From Botryococcus braunii (lineage: Eukaryota; Chlorophyta; Trebouxiophyceae): a DNA stretch of 32,500 nt. This document shows positions 14,675 through 23,163 of the stretch, one piece after another. The stretch spans positions 291,414 to 323,913 of the forward strand of contig KV908492.1 in the NCBI GenBank assembly GCA_002005505.1, written 5' to 3'. The translations under genes were made by a program, and so were the position numbers. Positions within the stretch are counted from its first letter, which is position 1; each line of letters begins with the position of its first letter. The notes under the pieces are model-generated. The model did no database searches and was not told the origin of the DNA. It saw only the letters and a program-made list of their open reading frames with translations.

Positions 14675-16416
14675 AAGGCAAAGACTTGAAAACTGTTTCT
14701 CAACTTCACTTGATGCACCACTTTTGCAATGTCACCCGTGGCCACTTCCACTTCCAATTCATCCACTTGTTGCGGGGTTATGTTCACTTTCTTCAGAAAT
14801 TCTGCCGAGATGAATGAGAGTTCTCCCCCGGTATCAACTGCACAATCAGCGGTTGCCCCTGCAACCATACCGCGCAAGACCATTTGCGCTTCGGGGTGTT
14901 CTTTTCTCACCATTGATATACTGGGCCTCTTCTTGTCATACCACACTTCAAAAGACCATGGGGCCACAATCTTTTCTTCCCCATGCGCACTTTTCAAAGC
15001 TACACTTTCGTTGCGCCTCCCCTCCATAATTCTCTCTTTACTTTTTAAAAGGGGAGCAACACTTACTGCCTTAGCAACTCGTTTGGGCAAAACAAAGTAA
15101 GCGCCAATCTGACGGGCATTCTTCTTCAGGGCATTATACTCGGAGAGCACTTCATGGGCTTTTTCGGGCTTAAGCACGAACGCATACACATGACCATCTT
15201 GCATGGTCACTTGCGGGGTATCTTCACAAACAAGAATTTCAATTCCACGTCCCCATTCCAAACAAAAATGAGCAGCCACAAGTTTTGAGAAAGATAAGTC
15301 GTCATACCAGCCAAAGCGCCGACGCCCACGAGAGGATCCACGCCCACTCGGTGCATTGCCGCGACCAGAATTTGGGGGACTGGCGTGATGTGCTGGGGCT
15401 TGCGGTACCTGCGCAGATCCTTGCGAGAACCGGGGAGTCATAGGGCACTCGGACTGCTTGTGGCCAGGGAGGCCACACCCATAACAAGTAAGCGGCATGG
15501 ACTGGGATGGAAAAGACCCATGATGAAAACCGGGGACATGGCGATGATGCGAGCGATCACCGCGATCAAAACCGCGACCATGAGCACGAAACCCACGAGC
15601 CTTAAACACACCGCGCGGACGACCAAACCCACGATCGAAACGACCAAACCCACGATAAGCATGGTGATTCGAAGGAAACATATCGGAACCGCGCGAACGA
15701 AACCCTTCAGCGACAGTATCATCGAGCCCATGAGCGATCTGGTAGAGCTCCATATACGAATCGAATGCACGACCAGTTTTGTGATTAATTCGACACTGAG
15801 AATGCAACGATGCACGCAACCCATTCAGAAAATTCGTAACCTTCTCATTCTCCGTGACCTCCCCACCAGGCATGGAATTCAGGTCGGCAAGAACGGAGTT
15901 AAACGCCAAGGCATACTCCTGAACAGACTTCGAACCTTGACGAACCCCCTGCCAGTGGCGGCGGGCCTCCGTCACCCCTACATTCTTGTCATAAAAATCA
16001 AACAGGAATTGCTGAAAATCTTCGAATGTAGGGGAAGGATGGGTTACGACATACGAGGACCAGTGACCCTGAATGCTTGTAGAGAGAAATGAGACGCCAA
16101 CGCGAAGCTTTTGCTGGTCATCGTTGATTCCCTGTGCCTCAACATAATTCTTAACAATAGCAACCCAGTGCCTAGTGTTATTTCCCGTGAACACCGGCGG
16201 CTTGCCTAACGCATTAGACGGAAGCTTGTGCGACGCCGCAGGATCACGAGCAACCTCCGTCATAAAAACCTTTCGCGCATAACTTGTAGCCCAGACAGGA
16301 CGAAAAGCAGCAAGAGCCCCTATCTTTAGAAATTTAACAGTAGCGACATAAAACTGGGCAATCGAACTAATGATCAGATCCGTATGATCGCCGACATCGT
16401 AGTTATCGCGCGCCAC
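14578..16416 (-). pseudogene. Chromovirus gag and protease N-terminal part
   Basis: This 612-codon frame has no ATG at its start; a TAG directly precedes it and GTG is the first codon. It contains a retrotransposon capsid region (KPPVFTGNNTRHWVAIVKNY...QGHWSSYV...FEDFQQFLFDFYDK...GSKSVQEYALAF), then a Gly/Arg/His-rich stretch with RGF repeats (about 15500-15700). A CCHC zinc knuckle CYGCGLPGHKQSECP follows (about 15446-15490), then protease with the active-site DTGGELSFIS (about 14805-14834). It would package RNA and process the polyprotein. A frameshift near 14690 cuts the protease in two. The true gag start is probably upstream (see 16424-16605). Confidence 0.9.
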
Positions 16417-16423
16417 CTAGGTC

Positions 16424-16605
16424 CTAGGTGGTGGGGGAGGCCTCGACCTTACACTTCGCCATCAGTTCATCAAAATCCTTCCTACGAAACCTTGGGTAGT
16501 CACTATCAAGCGTGAGATCAAGTGCATCAAGCTCGGCAACATCGCTGGCCGCCCCCAACTTCTCACAATACGACGTAACCAACGTGGTGAAAGTAGCTGC
16601 CGACA
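16424..16605 (-). pseudogene. Probable gag N-terminal segment
   Basis: A frame with an ATG at 16605 (MSAATFTTLVTSYCEKLG) lies between the PBS and the main gag frame and ends at a TAG at 16424. It is in a different frame from gag. The sequence CCTAGG-T-CCTAGG spans the break, so a small local duplication may have shifted the frame. I infer that it belongs to gag from position only. Confidence 0.5.
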
Positions 16606-16638
16606 TTATACCCAACAGGTAGATTAGCGAAACCTTGC

Positions 16639-16649
16639 CGCCGATACCA
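16639..16649 (-). other. Primer-binding site of the chromovirus
   Basis: Three bases inside the 5' LTR the element strand reads TGGTATCGGCG. TGG matches the CCA end of a tRNA. The same 11 bases occur at the matching place in two other LTR elements in this window. Confidence 0.85.
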
Positions 16650-16652
16650 CCT

Positions 16653-16850
16653 TGTGGTGGCAAAGGAAGAGAGAGAGAGACGAGTCACCAGTCAGGTTAA
16701 AGCGTTCAGCGGAATCTGTTACAAGCCGGTCAGCACCGGGACTCCCTTCGACGCCAAGACGCGTGCCACTTTCCAGAGCCTTCATTTCAGGACCCGGCAG
16801 CTTCCTGCCCGAAATCCTGGCATTGGACCTGGCAGCTTCCTGCCGTTACA
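16653..16850 (-). repeat. 5' LTR of the chromovirus (198 bp)
   Basis: TG...CA ends, near-identical to 5697-5888, with the PBS on its inner side and TSD GCAAA (16851-16855) on its outer side. Confidence 0.95.
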
Positions 16851-16855
16851 GCAAA
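16851..16855. repeat. Target-site duplication GCAAA (right copy)
   Basis: Identical to 5692-5696. The LINE frame is continuous when one copy and the element are removed. Confidence 0.93.
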
Positions 16856-18114
16856 GAAGGGGGATGGCCACGGAAGGTCCGCCAAAACTGACGAGGGCAA
16901 GTATGAAAGAGAGCAACACACTCGTCTAACTGTGACATGAGCCACGCCCGTTTACGGGATCGCACATAAGAGTGGTAGTGCCGCTCGAGTCCACGTACCA
17001 AGGGGGCAGAAAACCCGTGGAGGCGACCAGCCCGCTGCCAGTCCCGCTTGAGTCTAACACATTCCTGGTCATAAAACGGCTGATGGGGGCGAGTCCTAGC
17101 CTGAGAACCTAACCGAACAGTATACAGCCGCATGTCTGCAGCGTGAGCCGCATCGCCTAAAACCCCGGATAAGGTATCTAGCGCTTGCTCCACATGCCCA
17201 GCCAACACTAAGTCAGCACAACGACCCAAAGCGGGAGCAGCAAGCTCCAAGTGACGAACATAATCTACACGACAACCCCCTTTCCAATGGACTTGTCGCA
17301 GGGGCAACCCAAAATGCGAACCGTCCGAAATAGCAGCACAACGCATGGGTAAGGCAAAGGAGGTGGTGATACTATAATGGTCAGAACCCTTCAACTCAGT
17401 GGCGACCGTAACAGACTGGATACAGGCATGGAGAGACGAGGAAACCAAAATATGGTCTGGCCTAGTCGCAGAGGTACGGGCGGTGGCCCTATAGGTGGGA
17501 GGAGCATGCAAGTCACCTGAGACACAGCCTGTACAAATAACTAACGCAGTCTGATCAGCCAATTTGACAAGTTGGCGGCCACTAGTATCTTGAACACAGA
17601 AGCGGCCTAAATCGGCCGAAGAAGATGTGGAAACAGATGCAATGTGTCCATTGAAGTCACCCCCCACAAAGACACAACCGTCCAGGGATGACAAAACCCC
17701 ATAGAGCTCATTGTAACGAGCGGCCAGAGGGACAGGCTGAAGTAACGGAGACCCAGAGGGGGGGATATAGAACATTGCCCAAGTAGACGGGGGGATGGGT
17801 GCCATGCATGAACCGTAAAGATACCCAGAAGAGGAGGACGTGTGTGCCCACAGCTGAGCACTATATAATGAACTAACCTTAACTGCAATAAGCAAACCAT
17901 AGCCTTTCTTCTCATGAGAAACCTCAGGTGGAGAACAAAAAAGCTGATAGCCCCTGAAAAGGTTGGGGTCAATGTATTTCTGTTGTGTCTCTTGCAACAG
18001 TACTACATCGAACGCACGAAAGAAACGATCATAGTCATGGAGCTCATATTTAGACTCGGATAATCCACGGACATTCCAAGTAAGAATAGAGAGAGGGACT
18101 TGGCCAACAGATCC
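16856..18114 (-). pseudogene. LINE ORF2 N-terminus: AP-type endonuclease
   Basis: The frame starts directly after the ORF1 stop and stays open to the chromovirus insertion. Endonuclease/exonuclease/phosphatase motifs appear in order: LTWNVRGL (N-terminal Asn block), LLQETQQK (Glu block), VGGDFNGHI (Asp/Asn block), RPDHILVS and KGSDHYSI (catalytic Asp-His pair). All key residues are present. The domain would nick target DNA to prime reverse transcription. No ATG lies between the ORF1 stop and the WNVRGL block; the first in-frame Met comes well inside the domain. The body is intact, but the protein is broken at 16856 by the LTR element. Confidence 0.92.
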
Positions 18115-19047
18115 CTAAGCACACATAGGAGATGGACCCGCAGCCCCAGAGGAGGTAGAGGGGGTCAGGCCCGCAGCTGGGGAGGAGGTGGGAGCAGGAG
18201 CGGCAGTAGGAGCAGCATGAGCAGGAGCAGCAGGAGCACCCACTGGCACCTTGAGAGGAGCTCCCCCCGCCTTCACTTTGAACAATTGGTCTCCTCGCCA
18301 AAAAGTTATCCAGCCCGCCCCCCGCAGTGTGTGGACTTCGGGTTGGCGACTCATACGCGCGGCCTTCTGCTGTGGGGTAAGGTCATCATCCATGGAGACG
18401 TTGAACTGGCGACGGAGGTCCTTGGCTTTTTTATAAGCCGCGTGCTTTGCTGCAACAGAAGTAAATTTTATGAGCACAGGGCGAGGGCGTGGAGCAGCGG
18501 GGGAATGCTTCCCCAAACGAATAGTTTCGTAGATCGAAGGAGCGCCAAGTAGGGTCTTAACTTCAGCGAGATGCTTCTCCCCCAAACTCTCCGCAACCCC
18601 GAAAAGGATTGCATGTGGAGAGCGGAATTTTCTCTCCAGAGTTTCAATGGAGAGGAGGCAGTGATTCACGTTGTTGTCGATGGCCTCATAGGTGGCCCTC
18701 ACTGTCTCATCAACAGTACCCACGCGAGTCGCGACCTTGCTGTCAACCTTTGCATCAAGAATGGAATCAATATTGGAGCCCAAAAATGTGAACTGCTCCT
18801 CGATAGTGCCTACCCTGCTGGCCAATTGTCCGATCTCGGTTTTGAGCGGCTCCACTGCAGCCGCAACGGTCACCTCAATGGTGGCCTTCAAAGTATCCAC
18901 AACTTTCTCGCTCATTTCCGCAACAAGAGATGGCAAAAGCTTCTGCAAGGTAGTGAGGACGGTGGTCTCAAGGGGATCATCGGGAGTCGGACTTTCGGAA
19001 CGTGGGCGTTTCTCGCCAGAATTAATGAAAGTAGACAAGAGATTCAT
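18115..19047 (-). CDS. LINE ORF1 protein (coiled coil plus RRM-like domain)
   Basis: The best start is the ATG at 19047 (MNLLSTFINSGEKRPRSESP); the open frame reaches up to 19119 but without another ATG. After a basic stretch comes a long helical region with heptad-like hydrophobics (VVDTLKATIEVTVAAAVEPL, then IGQLASRVGTIEEQFTFLG), as expected for trimerising ORF1 proteins. An RRM-like part follows: AILFGVAES, ETIRLGK, RPRPVLIKF and SMDDDLTPQQKAAR, typical of L1-type ORF1 (family knowledge). The tail is Ala/Pro-rich. It would bind LINE RNA. The frame is intact. It ends in TAG at 18115-18117, and the same frame continues into ORF2. Confidence 0.82.
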   Translation of the reverse strand: MNLLSTFINSGEKRPRSESPTPDDPLETTVLTTLQKLLPSLVAEMSEKVVDTLKATIEVTVAAAVEPLKTEIGQLASRVGTIEEQFTFLGSNIDSILDAKVDSKVATRVGTVDETVRATYEAIDNNVNHCLLSIETLERKFRSPHAILFGVAESLGEKHLAEVKTLLGAPSIYETIRLGKHSPAAPRPRPVLIKFTSVAAKHAAYKKAKDLRRQFNVSMDDDLTPQQKAARMSRQPEVHTLRGAGWITFWRGDQLFKVKAGGAPLKVPVGAPAAPAHAAPTAAPAPTSSPAAGLTPSTSSGAAGPSPMCA

Positions 19048-19063
19048 GGCTTTGCCAAAGACT

Positions 19064-19084
19064 CGCAAGTCGCAAGTCGCAAGT
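19064..19084. repeat. Three 7-bp tandem repeats
   Basis: CGCAAGT occurs three times in a row near the LINE 5' end, just upstream of the ORF1 ATG. Confidence 0.8.
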
Positions 19085-19119
19085 CCGACGTCGAATAGTT
19101 TTAGGAGACGTTCCTGCAA

Positions 19120-19618
19120 CGAGAAATTTTTTCTGTTCTTTCCGAAGAATCCGTGTCGAGCTCGGCAGCAAGAAGTACAGCTGCCACACTCTCGTCACAT
19201 ACTCCGTTTTCGCCGTCGCGAACCTCTGCATTTCGGCAAAATGCGCCACCGAATCGAAACCCGGCTTAAAACCGCCCTCTCCAGCTACCTGGAGGTGCAG
19301 CTGCTTGGACAGCTCCGCGAGGTGAACTTCGATCGGCTCGAGCTTCGTGAAATACTCACCGATTTCACAAACCAACTGCTGCACAGCGATCTCAGCATCT
19401 GCGAGTGCTTTAATCTCTGTGAGCTTTGCCTTTGTGAAACCGCGACAATCATCGTAGCTCAATCCGTTCGTGAGATCCGGAACTCGCGGGTTTTTCTTCG
19501 CCCAATTGGGCCACGTATCGTCCCAAATGGGACTTAAAGCAACCCTCCTAACAGGAGGAACTACTATAAACGTGTTTCTCAGGCCCAACGGTACCTCAAC
19601 AAGAGTACGAAGAGCCAT
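19120..19618 (-). pseudogene. Unrecognised ORF downstream of a minus-strand PBS
   Basis: From an ATG at 19618 the minus strand is open for about 170 codons before it runs into LINE sequence and stops at 19022. It lies about 95 bases inside a minus-strand LTR/PBS, the place expected for gag. The middle is Ala/Glu/Lys/Leu-rich and probably helical (KAKLTEIKALADAEIAVQQL, then FTKLEPIEVHLAELSKQLHL). I recognise no domain. It is probably the start of an LTR-element ORF that was cut by, or fused to, the LINE 5' end. Confidence 0.5.
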
Positions 19619-19711
19619 CGTCGCAAACCCCCGGTTCGCGACCACGGACCCCAGGTCCGTGACACACAGAAGATACGCGAGAGATCTAAAACCCGAGGTT
19701 TTAAACTATCT

Positions 19712-19722
19712 CGCCGATACCA
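19712..19722 (-). other. Primer-binding site of the minus-strand LTR element
   Basis: On the minus strand TGGTATCGGCG lies four bases after the LTR end (GCTACA at 19727). It is the same core as in the other two LTR elements here. Confidence 0.78.
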
Positions 19723-19913
19723 AAGATGTAGCATCTTGCTTATCTCAAGTTCGTGTGAGAATGACCTCACGCAGGTGCGACCCGACTGATTGCACCCCAC
19801 CAGCCAAGCTGGCCAGATCACGTAATGAGGTCATCGTACCCCGCTCTCCGATCACGCGCTATCGGCTCGATGCCGATCGGCTCCCTAAGGGACCCCTTTC
19901 GCTCGGATTGTAA

Positions 19914-19940
19914 CGACTATCGGGCGATGTCCGATAGTCG
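19914..19940. repeat. Perfect hairpin, 10-bp stem
   Basis: CGACTATCGG (19914-19923) and CCGATAGTCG (19931-19940) pair perfectly around a 7-base loop. Confidence 0.9.
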
Positions 19941-20007
19941 GAGCCCTACTTAACCGCTGAGCAATGCCGATAAACACCGATCGTACCTTTTAGGCACGTG
20001 GCACACC

Positions 20008-20061
20008 CGGCCTAGTTGGTAGGATTCCTCCGAGGGACCTCGCAGTCCCAGGTACGAATCC
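20008..20061 (+). promoter_or_regulatory. Pol III A-box/B-box-like pair
   Basis: CGGCCTAGTTGG (20008-20019) fits the A-box consensus except at the first base. GGTACGAATCC (20051-20061) fits the B-box except one T to A. The start-to-start spacing of 43 is close to that in tRNA genes. Acceptor and anticodon arms do not pair, so it is not a tRNA gene. It may be tRNA-derived or coincidental. Confidence 0.4.
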
Positions 20062-20084
20062 CGGTCGTTACACGGATCGTTACA

Positions 20085-20604
20085 TTTTACAAGGACCCTC
20101 TGGGAAGGCTGAGCCCGAGCCTGACCCCCAGAGACCCCGTGCTACCACGGAGATCCGAAGGACCATCGAAGCAGCTGTGGACCTGGCCCGCGGCACTCAT
20201 TCGGACCCTTGTCTGCAGCAACAAATGATGCGCGCTCAGGAGATACTCAGACCAACTCAGACAACAATACCAGTCTGTCTGCTGAGGGGCTGACCAGAGC
20301 TCAGAGACATGAGCAACGAACACTTGCAAGAGAACTCCTGCTGTCACAGGAGATGGGAGAGAGCAGAGGTGGAGGGAAGCTGACTGAAAGTGACACACCG
20401 TCACCGGGACCAGGGGAAGTGCAGGTAGATGGGTGTCAGTCTGAGAGCTCTGACTTACATGTAAGTGCTGAGAGGGGGGCAGCCACTATCATGACTGCAA
20501 ATGGTCCCAGGGAGCTGAGTCGCATGGGTGGGTCCTGTCCAGTGAATGAGCATTATGTCAGAGATGAGACTTGTGTGGGAAAGTCTGGCTCTTCCCACCA
20601 GTGG
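20085..20604 (+). pseudogene. Ty1/copia pol fragment (integrase-RT linker)
   Basis: Two frames show a Glu/Pro/Arg-rich linker. The stretch around LTRAQRHEQRTLARELLLSQ closely resembles LSRAQRYEQRAAAREILLAQ at about 24615-24670 in the larger copia piece. The shared linker also includes a DLARG / QLARG block upstream. The fragment ends exactly at the TG of the next LTR (20605). It is a broken copy of the same copia family, lacking any catalytic domain. Confidence 0.7.
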
Positions 20605-21082
20605 TGTAACGGAATGCGAGGATTTCCGAGCATTTCGGGACATCTGCGGGAGACGCCCTTTGGCGCCATACTGCACGCCCGTGGGAGCCACGTGATTAGC
20701 CGCTCGAACGAGAGTAGCACCTTCCGTCGGTGATGGTTGCTTACGCCATGCATAGTTGGCACTCCGTCATTGCGTGTGTTTGATGACAATAGTTGTCACC
20801 GTTAGCACGCCAATGAGTGGACGATCTAGGGCTCTCACGAAGGATAGAGGGATATAAGTCGTACATGGGCCGAGTTCGAATGATAGGCGTCCCCTGGCTA
20901 GGAACCCGCGTGCCGAGTAGATTAACACGAGAGGACAAAACTGGAGAAACCACAAGGGTAAGCTGTGTGGTGGGGTGGTTCTTGTAAACGCTTGCTTGCC
21001 CCAAGTGACGGACCTCGTGTCGCGCCTCGTTCCTTGCTCCCTTCCTGCCTTACTTCCTTATAAATTCCGCTGAGTTATTACA
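20605..21082 (+). repeat. 5' LTR of the plus-strand gypsy element (478 bp)
   Basis: It starts TGTAACGG and ends GAGTTATTACA, with a PBS two bases further on. The 5 bases before it are AGTGG; the matching downstream copy is not in the window. Confidence 0.8.
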
Positions 21083-21084
21083 TT

Positions 21085-21095
21085 TGGTATCGGCG
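21085..21095 (+). other. Primer-binding site of the plus-strand gypsy element
   Basis: TGGTATCGGCG two bases inside the LTR end, identical to the cores at 16639-16649 and 19712-19722. Confidence 0.85.
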
Positions 21096-21123
21096 AAAGC
21101 CGTTATCAATCCTTTGGGGTTTT

Positions 21124-21818
21124 TGTTAGGTTATGGGCTTGGCGTATTCCTGTGTGGTGGCAGCACGGAGGGTGTTAGACCAGTGTCGGCTCTACTGTGC
21201 AAAGAGAAGTAGAGAAGGAGACACTGTCAATCAAGAACTGATTGGCAACGTGAGTGAAGCACCCGAAGTGCTGTGATAGTCCCAATCAAGTCAATTACAA
21301 CATGCACTCCATCACTCTCGTAACAACGGAATTCAAACTACCCTAGTCTGTTCTCACTCAGTTATGGGCAGTCTCATTGTCCGATGAATGGAAAGTCAAG
21401 CACATACACCCAACATGATAAACTAAAAGCGTTCAGAGCCTCAAACAAGCTATCCTAACTACACACACATTACCTGTGTGGTGGCAGCACGGAGGGTGTT
21501 AGACCAGTGTCGGCTCTACTGTGCGAAGAGAAGTAGAGAAGGAGACACTGTCAATCAAGGACTGATTGGCAACGTGAGTGAAGCACCCGAAGTGCTGTGA
21601 TAGTCCCAATCAAGTGCCTTGCCTTGCTGCGCAGCCACTACTACCTTCTTGCAACAAACGTGTGTGTAACTTGCGTTATTGCTATCCACATTCAAATGTA
21701 CACAACCTAGTGCTGAGTCACGTTTCTGCCCTATTTGTCTTGTATTATTGTCTCTGGCGGAATTGCCAATATTACTCCTCTGAGGGAAAGGCACTAAATA
21801 TTATTATCTATTACAGCA
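21124..21818 (-). mobile_element. Inverted copia-family LTR with internal duplication
   Basis: It begins TGTTAGGTTATGGG and ends TATTACAGCA, flanked on both sides by GTTTT (21119-21123 and 21819-21823), a 5-bp TSD. Its sequence matches the reverse complement of the copia 3' LTR at 25906-26274. Compared with that 369-bp LTR it is longer: a block of about 145 bp (starting CTGTGTGGTGGCAGCACGGA) occurs at 21150-21296 and again at 21474-21617, separated by about 175 bp of other sequence. It is either a rearranged solo LTR or a collapsed element with a truncated LTR. Confidence 0.82.
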
Positions 21819-21888
21819 GTTTTCGATCAAGTTGTTGGAAGTTGGCAAATGCCGATGCAAGGATCTGACTTTGGGATGCCCCTCGTAG

Positions 21889-23151
21889 ATGAGCTCGGTG
21901 ACATCAGATAGGTTTAAGAACCTTTCTGAAGACGACCGAAGCCTTTTGGAAGGTTCTTTGCGGGAAGGCTTCGAGGTTACGGATTTGTTAGAGGAGGACC
22001 TCGATTCCATGAACCCGATCGCCCCTACAACCGAGGGATCGGAAGGCAAAAGGAAGAAACGCCCCTTGTCAAAGGATGAAATTGAAGAATACATTAACAC
22101 GTTAGTCGAACAAAAGTTGGAGGCTCGGCAGGCTGAGGCCCAAGCACCGATCCTCAAACCGGTGCAAGTGCGTGCTGCCCCTCCTTCTCTGTTTAATGGA
22201 AAAAGAGGAAGTTTCATGTTTTTTGCATGGAAATTGGCATCATATGCTAAACTCACTAACGTGCCTAATGCTAAGTGGGTTGCTCTTGCAGTTCAACACT
22301 TAGAGGAAAGGCCACTTAAAGTGTGGGATGCTTTTGTGCGAAAGTGGGAAAAAGAGGGAGGAGAGGAAGATGCCATAGAGTGGGAAGACTTTAAAGCTTT
22401 TATGTCCAAACGGTATGATGCCACTGACACAGTAGCAATAGCAAGACAAAAGCTTGACAAAGTCTACCAGGGAAATGAAAGTGTGGAGAGGTACATTGAA
22501 AGATTTGTTGCTTTGCTTTCGGATATTGAGGTAGAATATGAAATGGTAGAGCAGGATAAGTTGCACTTATTCATGAAGGGTCTTAATGTGCAGCTAAGAT
22601 TGGCCAGTACCATCAACCCCGGGACAGGGAAACCCTTCACAGACCTGGATGACTTGTGCACCTTTGTGGTCAAGTATGAAGGTGGTTTCAAGAGTGCCCA
22701 TGGGGATGCACAGGGAGGTCCCCCCAAGAGGAGGACACTATCAAACTTCCACACCAATCTTGGTGCAGCTCATATCCCAGAGGAAGTTCAAGGGTCACCA
22801 CCCTTCTGGGGAGCTGTTGGAGGACCCCCTGGTGCACCAGGGAAGGGAAAATTGGACTCTCGGAAGGTCATCCCCGCTAATAGGGAGTATTACTTTTGCA
22901 AACAGTTGGGCCATGAAGCATGGCAATGTCAGTTGAAAAGGGAGTGGTTGGCTGCTAAAGCTAAAGCGGGAGGGTTCCAACCACCAGTTTTTCAACCGGG
23001 ATACTTTCCCTCTGCACCACAGGCCCCACCAGTGGTGGCACCAGTGCAAGGAGGGCTTCCACCACCTCAAGGAGGGCAAGGTAATTGGCAAGGAAAAGGA
23101 AAGGGAAGAGGGAAGTGGAAGGGGAAAGGGAAGGGGAAACCCAAAACTTGA
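21889..23151 (+). CDS. Gypsy gag protein
   Basis: A 420-residue intact frame from an ATG. It has an acidic N-terminus, a KRKKR basic patch, a coiled-coil-like IEEYINTLVEQKLEARQAEA, and a capsid core (PPSLFNGKRGSFMFFAWKL... WVALAVQHLEERPLKVWDAF... VERYIERFVALLSDIEVEYE... KLHLFMKGLN) of the retrotransposon gag type. Near the end comes YYFCKQLGHEAWQC, a zinc knuckle in which the first cysteine of C-x2-C is Tyr. The Gly/Lys-rich tail would bind nucleic acid. The frame ends in TGA; the protease frame continues in the same phase. Confidence 0.88.
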   Translation: MSSVTSDRFKNLSEDDRSLLEGSLREGFEVTDLLEEDLDSMNPIAPTTEGSEGKRKKRPLSKDEIEEYINTLVEQKLEARQAEAQAPILKPVQVRAAPPSLFNGKRGSFMFFAWKLASYAKLTNVPNAKWVALAVQHLEERPLKVWDAFVRKWEKEGGEEDAIEWEDFKAFMSKRYDATDTVAIARQKLDKVYQGNESVERYIERFVALLSDIEVEYEMVEQDKLHLFMKGLNVQLRLASTINPGTGKPFTDLDDLCTFVVKYEGGFKSAHGDAQGGPPKRRTLSNFHTNLGAAHIPEEVQGSPPFWGAVGGPPGAPGKGKLDSRKVIPANREYYFCKQLGHEAWQCQLKREWLAAKAKAGGFQPPVFQPGYFPSAPQAPPVVAPVQGGLPPPQGGQGNWQGKGKGRGKWKGKGKGKPKT

Positions 23152-23163
23152 CTCGCAAGGGTC

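Larger units (their letters stand above)
19909..20072. mobile_element. 164-bp TG...CA element with 5-bp TSD
   Basis: It starts TGTAACGAC (19909) and ends GTCGTTACA (20072), perfect 9-bp inverted ends. CGGAT flanks it on both sides (19904-19908 and 20073-20077). It may be a solo LTR of a very small LTR element or a MITE-like element. Inside are a perfect 10-bp hairpin and two boxes resembling tRNA promoter boxes. It encodes no protein. Confidence 0.78.
19727..20084 (-). repeat. 5' LTR of a minus-strand LTR element, itself interrupted
   Basis: On the minus strand it starts TGTAACGATCCGAG (20084) and ends GATGCTACA (19727), next to a PBS. A 164-bp element plus one 5-bp TSD sits inside. Without them the LTR is about 189 bp, close to the chromovirus LTR length. 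Only one LTR of this element is visible in the window. Confidence 0.72.

Noticed and set aside
20001..20072. A tRNA gene
   Set aside because: A- and B-box-like strings are well spaced, but acceptor and anticodon stems do not pair, and the segment ends with an element terminus.
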